Shown: positions 34,662 through 42,695 of the stretch, piece by piece
How the letters are laid out: the number at the start of each line of letters is the position of its first letter
Numbering within the stretch: position 1 is the first letter of the stretch
DNA from: Streptomyces sp. NBC_00289
Lineage (GTDB): Bacteria > Actinomycetota > Actinomycetes > Streptomycetales > Streptomycetaceae
Assembly (NCBI RefSeq): GCF_041435115.1
Contig: NZ_CP108046.1
Span: forward strand, 9,362,001-9,426,000
Direction of reading: 5' to 3'
DNA: 64,000 nt
Program-made: the position numbers and the translations under genes
The notes under the pieces: model-generated
Told to the model about the DNA's origin: nothing
Database searches by the model: none
What the model saw: the letters and a program-made list of their open reading frames with translations, nothing else

Positions 34662-35540
34662 TCACCTGCGTCGTGCGGCCCACACCGTGCGCTCGGTGCG
34701 TACCGTCACGTCGTCGCGGCGCAGGATGCTGTGGGGGCTGTCCGTGTCGAGCAACTGGTCGAGCGCGGCGGCGTCTTCCGCGGTGAGTGTCCGGGCCGCG
34801 CCGCCGCGGATCAGGCGCAGGCTGGTGAGGGCGTAACGGCCTATGGCATCGGTGTGGGGCGGGCCCATGTTCACGGTGATGGTGCGTTCGTCCTCCACGG
34901 TGAAGCCGGCGTCCGTCAGTTTGGATCCCCAGTCGGCGCCGCGGTGTGAGACGTGCTCGGCGTGGTGCCGGTCGAGTGCGGCATGGCAGCGGTCTTCGAG
35001 GCCGGGTCGGTTTGCGGGAGCGTGCGGGGGCAGGAAGCGCGGGAAGCCGGCCAGCTCGACGACGGCGAACAGTCCGCCCGGCGCGAGTGTCTCGTGGACG
35101 TGGCGCAGTGTGCGGTCGGGGTCGGCCATGTGGTGCATGGAGGCTGAGGCCCACACCAGGTCCGGCGTGCCGAGGTCGGGCCAGTGCGCGTCGAGGTCGG
35201 CCCGCACGGTGCGCACCCGGTCTGCCAGGCCTTCCGCCTCGGCCTTCTCCAGCAGGCGGCGCAGGTGGCCGGCCGAGGTGTCCACCGCGGTCACCTCGGC
35301 GGTGGGGAAGCGCTGGAGCAGGGTGAACGTGCCGGTCCCGGTTCCGCAGCCCAGATCGACGATGTGGCGGGGGCTTGCGTTGACGGGCAGCCATGCGGTG
35401 ATGGAGGCGATGTGCTCGGCGAGCACCTCCGCGTCCAGGTCGAGGATCTCCGCCTGGCTGTCGTCGTCGTGGCCCTGTCCGTCCTGGTGGACCGCGTGCG
35501 CGCCGTGGTCGTGTGCTGCGTGCGGGGATGCGTGTGTCAT
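34662..35540 (-). CDS. SAM-dependent methyltransferase with His/Asp-rich N-terminus
   Basis: This class I methyltransferase has about 292 residues. Motif I is IVDLGCGTGTGTFTLLQRF (about residue 65), followed by VTAVDTSAGHLRRLLEKAEAEG, DLVWASASMHHMADPDRTLRHVHETLAPGGLFAVVEL, and a C-terminal substrate region. The first 35 residues contain eight or more His with Asp/Gln (HASPHAAHDHGAHAVHQDG), a pattern seen in metal-binding tails. The start could also be the GTG at 35549. It follows an XRE-cupin gene on the same strand, separated by a hairpin. The substrate is unknown. Confidence 0.85.
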   Translation of the reverse strand: MTHASPHAAHDHGAHAVHQDGQGHDDDSQAEILDLDAEVLAEHIASITAWLPVNASPRHIVDLGCGTGTGTFTLLQRFPTAEVTAVDTSAGHLRRLLEKAEAEGLADRVRTVRADLDAHWPDLGTPDLVWASASMHHMADPDRTLRHVHETLAPGGLFAVVELAGFPRFLPPHAPANRPGLEDRCHAALDRHHAEHVSHRGADWGSKLTDAGFTVEDERTITVNMGPPHTDAIGRYALTSLRLIRGGAARTLTAEDAAALDQLLDTDSPHSILRRDDVTVRTERTVWAARRR

Positions 35541-35638
35541 GGCGTTCACGCTAAGAGGTTCATGAGCGTTCGGCATGGCTGCTTGCCAAAGGAGCAAGAC
35601 GATGACTGCTCGGGCTGCCGCCGGCGCAAGCCGCCGTT

Positions 35639-35661
35639 GCCGTACGCCACTGACGTACGGC
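35639..35661. promoter_or_regulatory. Hairpin/palindrome between XRE-cupin and methyltransferase genes
   Basis: GCCGTACG (35639-35646) and CGTACGGC (35654-35661) form a perfect 8-bp inverted repeat around CCACTGA. It could terminate the XRE-cupin transcript or be an operator in the methyltransferase promoter region. The sequence alone does not decide. Confidence 0.45.
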
Positions 35662-35703
35662 GTGGGCGTGCGGCTCTTGACGTGCGGCTGCGTGCCGCTC
35701 GCC

Positions 35704-36294
35704 CTACTGCGGCCGGCGGCTCGTGTCGGCGTCGGTCCGGCCGGAGTGGCCGCGGCGGGCGTCACGGTCGAAGATGCCCAGGACCTCGCACGGTCCGTCC
35801 TCGGTGCCGATGGCGTGCGGGAGCATCGTGGGGAACTCGGCCGCCTGGTTGGTCTCCACGCGAAAGCGTCGGTTGCCCAGCAACAGGGTCGCTGTGCCGG
35901 AGAGAACGACGAGCCATTCACGGCCCGGGTGGGCGCGCAGGTGTGAGGGGCCGTCGGGCGGCGGGTTCGTGACGTGCTGGCGTACGACGGTCATGCCGGG
36001 ATCCGCGCGGATGGGCCACCGCATCAGCTGGCGGGACGCGTCGATCGTCGGGCTGGAGATGACGTCGTCGGTGGCGGTCTCGACCAGCTGGTCGAGCGAG
36101 GTGTCCATGGCGCGGGCGAGGGTGACGAGCTGGTCCAGCGCGAGGCGGCGCTGACCGTTCTCGATGCGGCTCAGCGTGGACGGGCTGAGCCGGGCGCGCT
36201 TGGCCAGCTCGTCCAGGGACCAGCCCTGTGCCAGGCGCAGAGCGCGGATCCGTTTGCGTACGAGGCTGTCCAGCTCACCATTGCCTTGCGTCAT
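35704..36294 (-). CDS. XRE-family regulator with cupin domain
   Basis: This 196-residue regulator has a helix-turn-helix at residues about 10-65 (VRKRIRALRLAQGWSLDELAKRARLSPSTLSRIENGQRR) and a C-terminal cupin (about 95-180: HLRAHPGREWLVVLSGTATLLLGNRRF, TMLPHAIGTEDGPCEVLGIFD). Members respond to small metabolites bound in the cupin barrel. The ATG at 36294 (MTQGNG) is preferred over the longer frame to 36321. The methyltransferase gene 163 bp downstream on the same strand is a candidate target. Confidence 0.92.
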   Translation of the reverse strand: MTQGNGELDSLVRKRIRALRLAQGWSLDELAKRARLSPSTLSRIENGQRRLALDQLVTLARAMDTSLDQLVETATDDVISSPTIDASRQLMRWPIRADPGMTVVRQHVTNPPPDGPSHLRAHPGREWLVVLSGTATLLLGNRRFRVETNQAAEFPTMLPHAIGTEDGPCEVLGIFDRDARRGHSGRTDADTSRRPQ

Positions 36295-36480
36295 GGGCAA
36301 TACCGTATGCCCCACACGCACAGCGCGTCGGTAGAGGTCATCCGATCGGGACGCGGGACCGCGGAGCCTGTGTGTACGGTCACGCGCGACGGAGGACTAC
36401 AACGGCGCATCCCTGGACAGCTGTAAAAGCCAGTGGTCAGGCAGCGGCCGCCGTTTTCCGCTGCGCCCCGGAGCCGTCCT

Positions 36481-36921
36481 ATGAGAACTTATCGACTTGA
36501 CGACTGCCATGTGGTGATCGAACTCCACGACGTCGTTGACATCGGCAACGACGAGGCCACGAAGGACCGGCTGCGCCGAGTGATGGAGGAGTCCGCGGTT
36601 CGTCGGGCCATCATCGACATCCGGACCCCCGTCGTGACCGCGGCGTGCCTCGACATGCTCCTGGCGCTGCGCCGTGCGCTCCTTCCGAGCGGTTTCCTGA
36701 TCACTGTGGTGGCGCGGCATCGCCTGGCCCGTCGAGTCTTCCGCATCGCCGCCCTGAGCAGGACCTTCCACGTGACGGCGACCGTTCCACGCGCTCGGGC
36801 CCTGACCCGCGCCTGTCATACCGCCGGCCGTCATCCGGTGCCGCAACCGCCCGCCGCTCCCTGTCCGACCGACCCGGAGAGCGGCCGGCATCCATCGTCG
36901 GCGAAGCCGGCCACCGCCTGA
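36481..36921 (+). CDS. STAS-domain protein lacking the usual phosphorylation site
   Basis: This 146-residue protein has a SpoIIAA-like STAS domain in residues 1 to about 105: CHVVIELHDVVDIGNDEATKDRLRRVMEE, AIIDIRTPVVTAACLDMLLALRRALLPSGFLITVVARHRLARRVFRIAALSRTFHV. In standard anti-sigma antagonists the segment after the second strand reads D-S-S/M-G-L, with a phosphorylatable Ser. Here it reads T53-A-A-C-L, so the phospho-acceptor is missing. The Pro-rich C-terminal tail of about 40 residues is probably disordered. The ATG follows GGAG at 7 bp. It may act as a constitutive or decoy antagonist in the SpoIIE/RsbW-type networks encoded nearby. Confidence 0.8.
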   Translation: MRTYRLDDCHVVIELHDVVDIGNDEATKDRLRRVMEESAVRRAIIDIRTPVVTAACLDMLLALRRALLPSGFLITVVARHRLARRVFRIAALSRTFHVTATVPRARALTRACHTAGRHPVPQPPAAPCPTDPESGRHPSSAKPATA

Positions 36922-37045
36922 GGCGTTCCGTGCGCTTTCCCCCACCCGCCAGAAGGCGCACGTCACGTCGATCGACGGTGCGAAGACCGATGTGACGCGG
37001 CAACGGGGTATCACCAAGGTGGTCGAGGAACTCACGCACCGATAG
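36914..37045 (+). pseudogene. C-terminal remnant of a YdeI/OmdA-family gene
   Basis: A 43-codon frame without a start codon of its own overlaps the end of the STAS gene and stops at a TAG at 37043. It reads AFRALSPTRQKAHVTSIDGAKTD... and ends ITKVVEELTHR. This fits the terminal helical hairpin of YdeI/OmdA-like proteins (F-x-x-L-x-x-x-x-x-x-x-H-x-x-x-I-x-x-A-K-x-x-x-T-R-x-R-x-I-x-K-x-V). The upstream part of the gene is gone, apparently replaced by the STAS gene. Confidence 0.45.
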
Positions 37046-37087
37046 GCCTCCCCTCGCTGTGGCGGCCGCTGCCCGAGTAGGAGACAG

Positions 37088-38101
37088 ATGAGGATCGTCA
37101 TCACGGGTGCGTCCGGCTTTGTGGGGCGCCTGCTCGCCGCGGCGCTGTTGCGGGCGCGGACGTTCGACGGTGAACCCATCAGCCGGCTGGTCCTCGCCGA
37201 CCGCGTGGCCCCGGACGTTGCACGGGTGAGCGATCCGCTCGTGGAGGTGGTGCACGGCGATCTGGTCGAGTGTCTCGATGCGGTGTTCGCGGAGCCGGTC
37301 GACGTGCTGTTTCATCTGGCCGCCGCGGTGTCGGCCGAGTGCGAGACCGACTTCGACCTCGGTATGCATGCGAACGTCGACACCACACGCGCCCTGCTGG
37401 AGGCCGCGCGGGCACAGTCGGTGGCCGGCGGTCCGCTGGTGCGGGTGGTGTTCTCGAGCAGCCTCGCCGTCCACGGCTCCGACCCGATGCTTCCCCTTCC
37501 CCCGATTGTCGACGAGTCGACTCCGCCTGTGCCGCAGTCGAGTTACGGAACGCAGAAGCTCATCTGCGAGCACCTGATCGCGGACTTCACCCGCCGCGGC
37601 TTTCTCGACGGACGTGTCGTTCGTCTGATGACCGTCGCGGTGCGGCCGGGCAAGCCGAACGCGGCCGCATCCGGCTTCCTGTCCGGCATCATTCGCGAGC
37701 CGCTCGCGGGGTTGCCCACCACGTGTCCGGTGCGGCCCGGACTGCGGGTGGCCCTGTCCTCGCCGCGACGCACGGTCCAGGGAATCCTCCGGGTCGCGGA
37801 GGCCCGGCGCGGCACCGGACCGGGAGAGCTGAACGGACGGATGCCGGTCCATCTTCCCGCGCTCACGGTCTCCGTAGCCGACATGCTTGACACGCTGAGG
37901 CAGATGGCCGGCGATGCCGCCGTGGACCTGGTGTCCATCAGCCCCGACCCTGCCGTCGAGGCCATCGTGGCCTCGTGGCCGGCCGTCTTCGACAACAGGC
38001 GCGCGGCGGCACTCGGGCTGCGGCCCGACCCGAACTTCCTGTCGGTCGTGCGGGACCACCTCGCCGACCACGCCGATGCGGTCACCGGACCGACGGGTTA
38101 G
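37088..38101 (+). CDS. denD: D-erythronate dehydrogenase-like NAD-dependent oxidoreductase
   Basis: This 337-residue extended SDR has the cofactor motif ITGASGFVGRLLAAALL from residue 5, VDVLFHLAAAVSAECETDFDLGMHANVDTTRALLEAA, the catalytic Ser in VVFSSSLAVHG, and YGTQKLICEHLI as the YxxxK motif. The arrangement and the RRGFLDGRVVRLMTVAVRPGKPN substrate segment match DenD, which oxidises D-erythronate to 2-oxo-tetronate. The ATG has AGGAG upstream. The usual downstream partners (OtnK kinase, OtnC aldolase, OtnI isomerase) are not adjacent, so the assignment to tetronate catabolism is by family only. Confidence 0.85.
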   Translation: MRIVITGASGFVGRLLAAALLRARTFDGEPISRLVLADRVAPDVARVSDPLVEVVHGDLVECLDAVFAEPVDVLFHLAAAVSAECETDFDLGMHANVDTTRALLEAARAQSVAGGPLVRVVFSSSLAVHGSDPMLPLPPIVDESTPPVPQSSYGTQKLICEHLIADFTRRGFLDGRVVRLMTVAVRPGKPNAAASGFLSGIIREPLAGLPTTCPVRPGLRVALSSPRRTVQGILRVAEARRGTGPGELNGRMPVHLPALTVSVADMLDTLRQMAGDAAVDLVSISPDPAVEAIVASWPAVFDNRRAAALGLRPDPNFLSVVRDHLADHADAVTGPTG

Positions 38102-38201
38102 GGCTCTGTTGTGCGCGGTCGGCGAGACACACACCGCCCCGGGCGGAGCCACATCGCACAGCCGGCCCGCGGTTCACGCGCCGCGGGCCGGCCTGCGCGC
38201 G

Positions 38202-41200
38202 TTACGCGGTGAAGCGGTGGTTGCCGGAGCCGACCCGGTACACCACGCAGCCGTCCTCCTCGCGAAGGAACGTCGCGTGGGTGTGTGTGACCGCCTTCGG
38301 ATCATCCGCGGGGATCCACACCTCGGCGGTCGTGTTCGCGGGCACGGCGCACGTCAGGACGAAGCCGCCGGCCTTCTGTCGCCACCGCGTGGAGATGGGG
38401 CCGTGGACCGAGGTGAACGTGGCGCGGGCGGAGGTGACGTCGCCGCCCGGCCGGGGACGGATGACGATCTCACGGTAGCCGGGCCGGCCGGCCGAGATGC
38501 CGGCGATGTTCGTGTACATCCACTCGCCCACCGAGCCGTAGGCGTAGTGGTTGAAGGAGTTCATGTCCGGGGTCTGGAACTCGCCGTCGGGTTGGATGGA
38601 GTCCCAGCGTTCCCACATCGTGGTGGCGCCCTTGTCGATCTGGTAGCCCCAGCTGGGGAAGGAGCGTTGCTGGAGCAGCCGGTAGGCGACGTCGGTGTGG
38701 CCGGTGTCGGTGAGGACGGGCAGCAGCCGGGGTGTTCCGAGGAATCCCGTCGACAGGTGCCAGCCCTTCGCCTCGATCAGTGTGACGAGACGGTCGGCCG
38801 CCGCCTTCCGCAGCGCGTCCGGCAGCAGGTTCATCGACAGGGCGAGGACGTAGGCCGTCTGCGTGTCGCCCTTCACCTTGCCGTCGGCGGAGACGTAGGC
38901 GTTCTGGAACGCCCCGCGAACGCGCCCGAAGAGGCCGAGATACGGGGTGGCGTCCTGGTCGAGCGCCTGGGCGATGCGGGCCGCGAGATCGGCGCTGTGC
39001 GCGAAGTACGCGGTGGCGATGACGTCCTTCGGGGTCTCGTCGGACACGTTCAGCCAGTCGCCGTAGCCGTCGGCCGGCCGCAGCAGGTTGACGCTGTTGT
39101 TCTCCAGGTACTTCAGCCAGGACTGGACGGAGGGCCAGGCGTCCTCCAGGACCTGCCGGTCCCCGTACGCCTGGTAGAGGGACCAGGGGACGGTGACACC
39201 CGCGTCGCCCCATCCCGCGACCCCGTTGCCGACCGTGCCCACCATGGGGGCCACGTCCGTGAAGGCGCCGTCCGTGGTCTGTGCGTCGCGCAGGTCCACG
39301 AGCCACTTGGTGAGGAAGCGGGCCGACTCCATCGTGTACGCGGCTGTGGGCGCGAAGACGTTGATGTCGCCCGTCCATCCCAGGCGCTCGTCGCGTGCGG
39401 GTGTGTCCGTCGGGATGGAGAGGAAGTTGCTGCGCTGCCCCCAAGTGATGTTCCTGTGCAGCGTGTTGAGCATCGGGACATCGGTTTCGAACTCGAAGGT
39501 GAAGGGGGCGGACGTATGCATGACGCGACCGGTCACGGCTTTCGCCGAGGGGGTGCCGGGGAACCCGGTCACCTCCACGTAGCGGAAGCCGTGGAAGGTG
39601 AAGCGCGGCTCGTACGTCTCCTCGCCGCCGCCCTTGAGGGTGTACGTGTCGGTGGCCGCGGCGGTGCGCAGGTTCGCCGTGTAGAGGGTGCCGTCCGGGT
39701 TGAGGACCTCGGCGTGCCGCAGACGTACGGTCGTTCCCGCGTCGCCCGACACACGCAGCCGTACCGAGCCGACCATGTTCTGACCCAGGTCGAAGACGAA
39801 GACGCCCGGCACCGGTTCGGTCACCTTCTCGACCGGGAGTTCCTCGGCCACGCGGACCGGCCCGTCCACCTGCGCGACGATGGTGTCGGGAGCCGCGTCG
39901 CCCGCGGCGCGGACGTCGAGCCAGGCCCGGTCGTCGAAGCCGGGCGAGGTCCAGCCGGAGGTCTCCTTGCGCGCGTCGTACGTCTCGCCGCTCAGCAGGT
40001 CGGCGGAGACGATCGGTCCGGAGGCGGCCCGCCAGTCCGTGCCCGACGTGATGCGCCGGCTCGTCCCGTCGGTGTACTCGATCTCCAACTGCGCCAGCAG
40101 CGCGGGGCGTTCGCCGTACTGGTGGGGCCCGAACATGCCGACGTTGCCCGCGTACCAGCCCGGTGCCACGTACGCGCCGATGGCGTTGGCTCCGGGCCGC
40201 ACGAGCGTGGTGACGTCGTACGTCTGGTACTGGACGCGTTCACGGTAGTCGGTCCAGCCGGGAGCGAGCTGATCGCGGCCCACCCGGTGGCCGTTGAGGT
40301 GGGCTTCGTACAGGCCCAGAGCCGTGGCGTACAGGCGGGCGCGTGCCACCTTCTTGCGCGGAAGTCCGAATTCGTGCCGCAGTTGGTTGGCGGCGTACAC
40401 CACCGGGACGACCCTCCCCCAGGGGCCGGCCCCCCACACGGCGGCCACCTTCGCCGCCGGCCAGCCACTGTCGTCGAAGGCGGACTCGCGCCAGTTGTCT
40501 GCGGGTTCCTCGTCCGTCGACTTCCAGGAGCCGTCGGTGACGATCTTCTGCTCGCCGGATGCCGTGTGCAGGGTGAGGACGGCGACCAGGCCGGCGGGTC
40601 CCACGGTCGCGTTGGTCGCCGAGACCGCGAGGACGTTCTGCCCGGAGCGGACCTGGGCGAGGACGTCGACGACGGCCGGCCTGCGCCAGCCGTCGTGGTC
40701 GGTCGCCAGGTCGGTGTGGGCCACCTCGGTGCCGTTCAGGGAGACGGCGTAGACGTTGTCGGCGGTGATGGCCAGGGTCGCGGCCGTGATCCCCTCCGGG
40801 AGATCGGCGGTGCGGCGGAACCAACGGGTCTCCGCCGGCACGCTGTTGGTGGGATCGCCCTCGGGGAACCAGATCCACGCGCTGCCCTCGAACGACGGCG
40901 CGTCGGTGAGAGCCGGGGGAGCGGAGACCCATTCGGCGGACCACTGCGAGACGTCCATGAGGCCGGTCTCCCACCAGTCCGGGGAGCTCCAGCCGGAGGC
41001 GTTGTTCTCGGCGTCCCAGACGCGTACGGACCAGAAGTAGCGTGTCCGCGGCTTCAGTCGGGGGCCCGCGTACGGAACGTGGAGGGACTCGCCGGAGCTC
41101 ACCTTCCCGCTGTCCCAGACATCCGGTCGAGACAGCTTCGACGCGCTGGAGGCGACGCGGACCTGGTAGGCGCTCTGTCGCACATCCTTCTTGTCCGAGG

Positions 41201-41399
41201 CCATCGGCCAGCTCAGGCGCGGGCGTTGTGCGTCGAGGCCCAGGGGGCGGCGTACGTACTCGACGGTCGGCGCGGTGACGCGCAGGGTGCCGCGTCGCGT
41301 ACGCGCCCGGGCCGGTACGGCCCCCGCCGATCCGGCGTCGGCGGCCGTGGCTGCCACCGTCGCCGCCGCGGCCGCCAGGATGTTCCTCCTACTGATCAC
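38202..41399 (-). CDS. Secreted alpha-L-rhamnosidase, GH78
   Basis: This 1065-residue extracellular glycosidase carries a Tat-type signal (SRRNILAAAAATVAATAAD). An N-terminal fibronectin-like domain (about 45-140, APTVEYVRRPLGLDAQRPRLSW) is followed by the Bac_rhamnosid_N carbohydrate-binding module (about 160-340), a beta domain (VFVFDLGQNMVGSVRLRV) and the catalytic (alpha/alpha)6 barrel (about 600-980). The catalytic segment is TPARDERLGWTGD, and MWERWDSIQPDG and NSFNHYAYGSVGEWMY follow. It cleaves terminal alpha-L-rhamnose from plant glycosides or pectin side chains. The GTG at 41399 has GAGGGG upstream. A perfect palindrome 24-35 bp upstream of the start suggests LacI-type control. Confidence 0.95.
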   Translation of the reverse strand: MISRRNILAAAAATVAATAADAGSAGAVPARARTRRGTLRVTAPTVEYVRRPLGLDAQRPRLSWPMASDKKDVRQSAYQVRVASSASKLSRPDVWDSGKVSSGESLHVPYAGPRLKPRTRYFWSVRVWDAENNASGWSSPDWWETGLMDVSQWSAEWVSAPPALTDAPSFEGSAWIWFPEGDPTNSVPAETRWFRRTADLPEGITAATLAITADNVYAVSLNGTEVAHTDLATDHDGWRRPAVVDVLAQVRSGQNVLAVSATNATVGPAGLVAVLTLHTASGEQKIVTDGSWKSTDEEPADNWRESAFDDSGWPAAKVAAVWGAGPWGRVVPVVYAANQLRHEFGLPRKKVARARLYATALGLYEAHLNGHRVGRDQLAPGWTDYRERVQYQTYDVTTLVRPGANAIGAYVAPGWYAGNVGMFGPHQYGERPALLAQLEIEYTDGTSRRITSGTDWRAASGPIVSADLLSGETYDARKETSGWTSPGFDDRAWLDVRAAGDAAPDTIVAQVDGPVRVAEELPVEKVTEPVPGVFVFDLGQNMVGSVRLRVSGDAGTTVRLRHAEVLNPDGTLYTANLRTAAATDTYTLKGGGEETYEPRFTFHGFRYVEVTGFPGTPSAKAVTGRVMHTSAPFTFEFETDVPMLNTLHRNITWGQRSNFLSIPTDTPARDERLGWTGDINVFAPTAAYTMESARFLTKWLVDLRDAQTTDGAFTDVAPMVGTVGNGVAGWGDAGVTVPWSLYQAYGDRQVLEDAWPSVQSWLKYLENNSVNLLRPADGYGDWLNVSDETPKDVIATAYFAHSADLAARIAQALDQDATPYLGLFGRVRGAFQNAYVSADGKVKGDTQTAYVLALSMNLLPDALRKAAADRLVTLIEAKGWHLSTGFLGTPRLLPVLTDTGHTDVAYRLLQQRSFPSWGYQIDKGATTMWERWDSIQPDGEFQTPDMNSFNHYAYGSVGEWMYTNIAGISAGRPGYREIVIRPRPGGDVTSARATFTSVHGPISTRWRQKAGGFVLTCAVPANTTAEVWIPADDPKAVTHTHATFLREEDGCVVYRVGSGNHRFTA

Positions 41400-41422
41400 C
41401 AGGACCCCTCACGTAGAAAGGA

Positions 41423-41434
41423 TGAATCGATTCA
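41423..41434. promoter_or_regulatory. LacI-type palindrome upstream of rhamnosidase
   Basis: TGAATCGATTCA is a perfect 12-bp palindrome with central CG, 24-35 bp upstream of the rhamnosidase GTG. It has the size and CG centre of a LacI-family operator core. Confidence 0.6.
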
Positions 41435-41550
41435 CGGCGGTGAACGTAGAGGCGTGAGGTGTGGGGGTCAATGACTGTGCAGGACTTTCTTGGGCAAGCT
41501 TCCGGCTGCATGTGCTTCCCGGGCGAGGTCCGAGGGCCGCCTGGCGCGGG

Positions 41551-41570
41551 CGATTGAACGGTTTCAATCG
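41551..41570. promoter_or_regulatory. Second LacI-type inverted repeat in the same intergenic region
   Basis: CGATTGAA-CGGT-TTCAATCG has perfect 8-bp arms with a 4-bp centre. It shares the TGAA/TTCA half-site with the palindrome at 41423, with centres about 132 bp apart. It could serve the rhamnosidase (leftward) or the oxygenase-like gene (rightward). Apart from these two sites, the 324-bp region between the genes shows no coding features. Confidence 0.55.
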
Positions 41571-41723
41571 TCCTGCCTTCCTCCTGTCGTCACCGCCCGG
41601 GTGCGCTCGGGGGCCGGTGGGCCGCAGGATCGGACGCCGACGTCACCAGGGGCCGCACCCGTTCGGATCGAACCGGAGTCGCCGCGCGACCTTCCGGAAT
41701 CCGGCGCGGCCGGAGATGGTCTG

Positions 41724-42695
41724 ATGGTGCGGACGATCAGTGAAATGCCGGACAGGGAGCAGGAGTTGACAGTCGAGGTTCCGGAGCCGCTCGGACCGGA
41801 TTCGCTGACCTGGAAGTACCTCGGTGACTGGCGCGGCCTTCTCACCGCGCTGTGGGCCGGCTCGATGCAGAACATGCATCCCGGTCTCGGCGCGGGCGTC
41901 GAACAGCACTCGCGGTTCTTCGAGGAACGCTGGCAGCGGCTGTTCCGCTCGCTCTATCCCATCAGCGGAGTCGTCTACGACGGCCCGCGCGCACGTCGGA
42001 CCGCGCTCGAAGTGCGCGGCTACCACGACCGGATCAAGGGCGTCGACGCCCGGGGCCGTCAGTACCACGCGCTGGATCCTGACACCTACTACTGGGCGCA
42101 CTCCACGTTCTTCGTCAGCACGATCCTGATCGCGGAACACTTCGCGGGCGGCATCGACGAGGCGGACAAGCGCCGGCTCTTCGGCGAGCACGTGCAGTGG
42201 TACCGCATGTACGGCATGAGCATGCGGCCGGTGCCGGAGAGCTGGGAGGACTTCCAGCGCTACTGGAAGCTCATGTGCGCCGAGGTGCTGGAGGACAACA
42301 AGGCCACCAGGGATGTGCTCGACATCGCCGGGATCGCGAGGCCGCCGTTCCTGCCGTGGCTGCCGCACGCACTCTGGCGCCCCCTCGGCACGCTCACCGG
42401 GCGGGCCTTCGTCTGGTTCACCATCGGACTCTACGACCGGGAGGTCCGCGACCTGCTCGGCTTCACCTGGTCGCGACGAGACGCCCGGCGGCATCGCAGG
42501 ACCTGCCGGGTGATCAACGCATTGTTCAAGCTCGTTCCGCACGACCGTCGCTACCACCCGCGAGCCCGGGCGGGCTGGCGCCGTGCCCGCGGTGAACTCG
42601 CGGCGGACGTCGAGCCGGTGGCGACACCGCGACGGAACCTGCCACCGCCGTCCGCACGCGGAAAGCCGGAGCACTACGCGCCGGACGTCCCCTAG
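41724..42695 (+). CDS. MpaB/DUF2236-family oxygenase-like protein
   Basis: This 323-residue all-helical protein of the DUF2236 family includes the mycophenolic-acid enzyme MpaB and rubber oxygenases. Visible family blocks are DSLTWKYLGDWRGLLTALWAGSMQNMHPG, ALDPDTYYWAHSTFFVSTILIAEHF (with the conserved His thought to coordinate haem in the family) and VQWYRMYGMSMRPVPESWEDFQRYW. It is cytoplasmic, with no signal. The ATG at 41724 has GGAG upstream. The stop codon TAG lies inside the CTAG target of the IS element, so the coding sequence is intact. Confidence 0.88.
   Translation: MVRTISEMPDREQELTVEVPEPLGPDSLTWKYLGDWRGLLTALWAGSMQNMHPGLGAGVEQHSRFFEERWQRLFRSLYPISGVVYDGPRARRTALEVRGYHDRIKGVDARGRQYHALDPDTYYWAHSTFFVSTILIAEHFAGGIDEADKRRLFGEHVQWYRMYGMSMRPVPESWEDFQRYWKLMCAEVLEDNKATRDVLDIAGIARPPFLPWLPHALWRPLGTLTGRAFVWFTIGLYDREVRDLLGFTWSRRDARRHRRTCRVINALFKLVPHDRRYHPRARAGWRRARGELAADVEPVATPRRNLPPPSARGKPEHYAPDVP

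Noticed and set aside
37914..41474. A 1186-codon open frame on the plus strand
   Set aside because: It is antisense to the GH78 rhamnosidase, which has all its motifs. The plus-strand translation has no recognisable domain.
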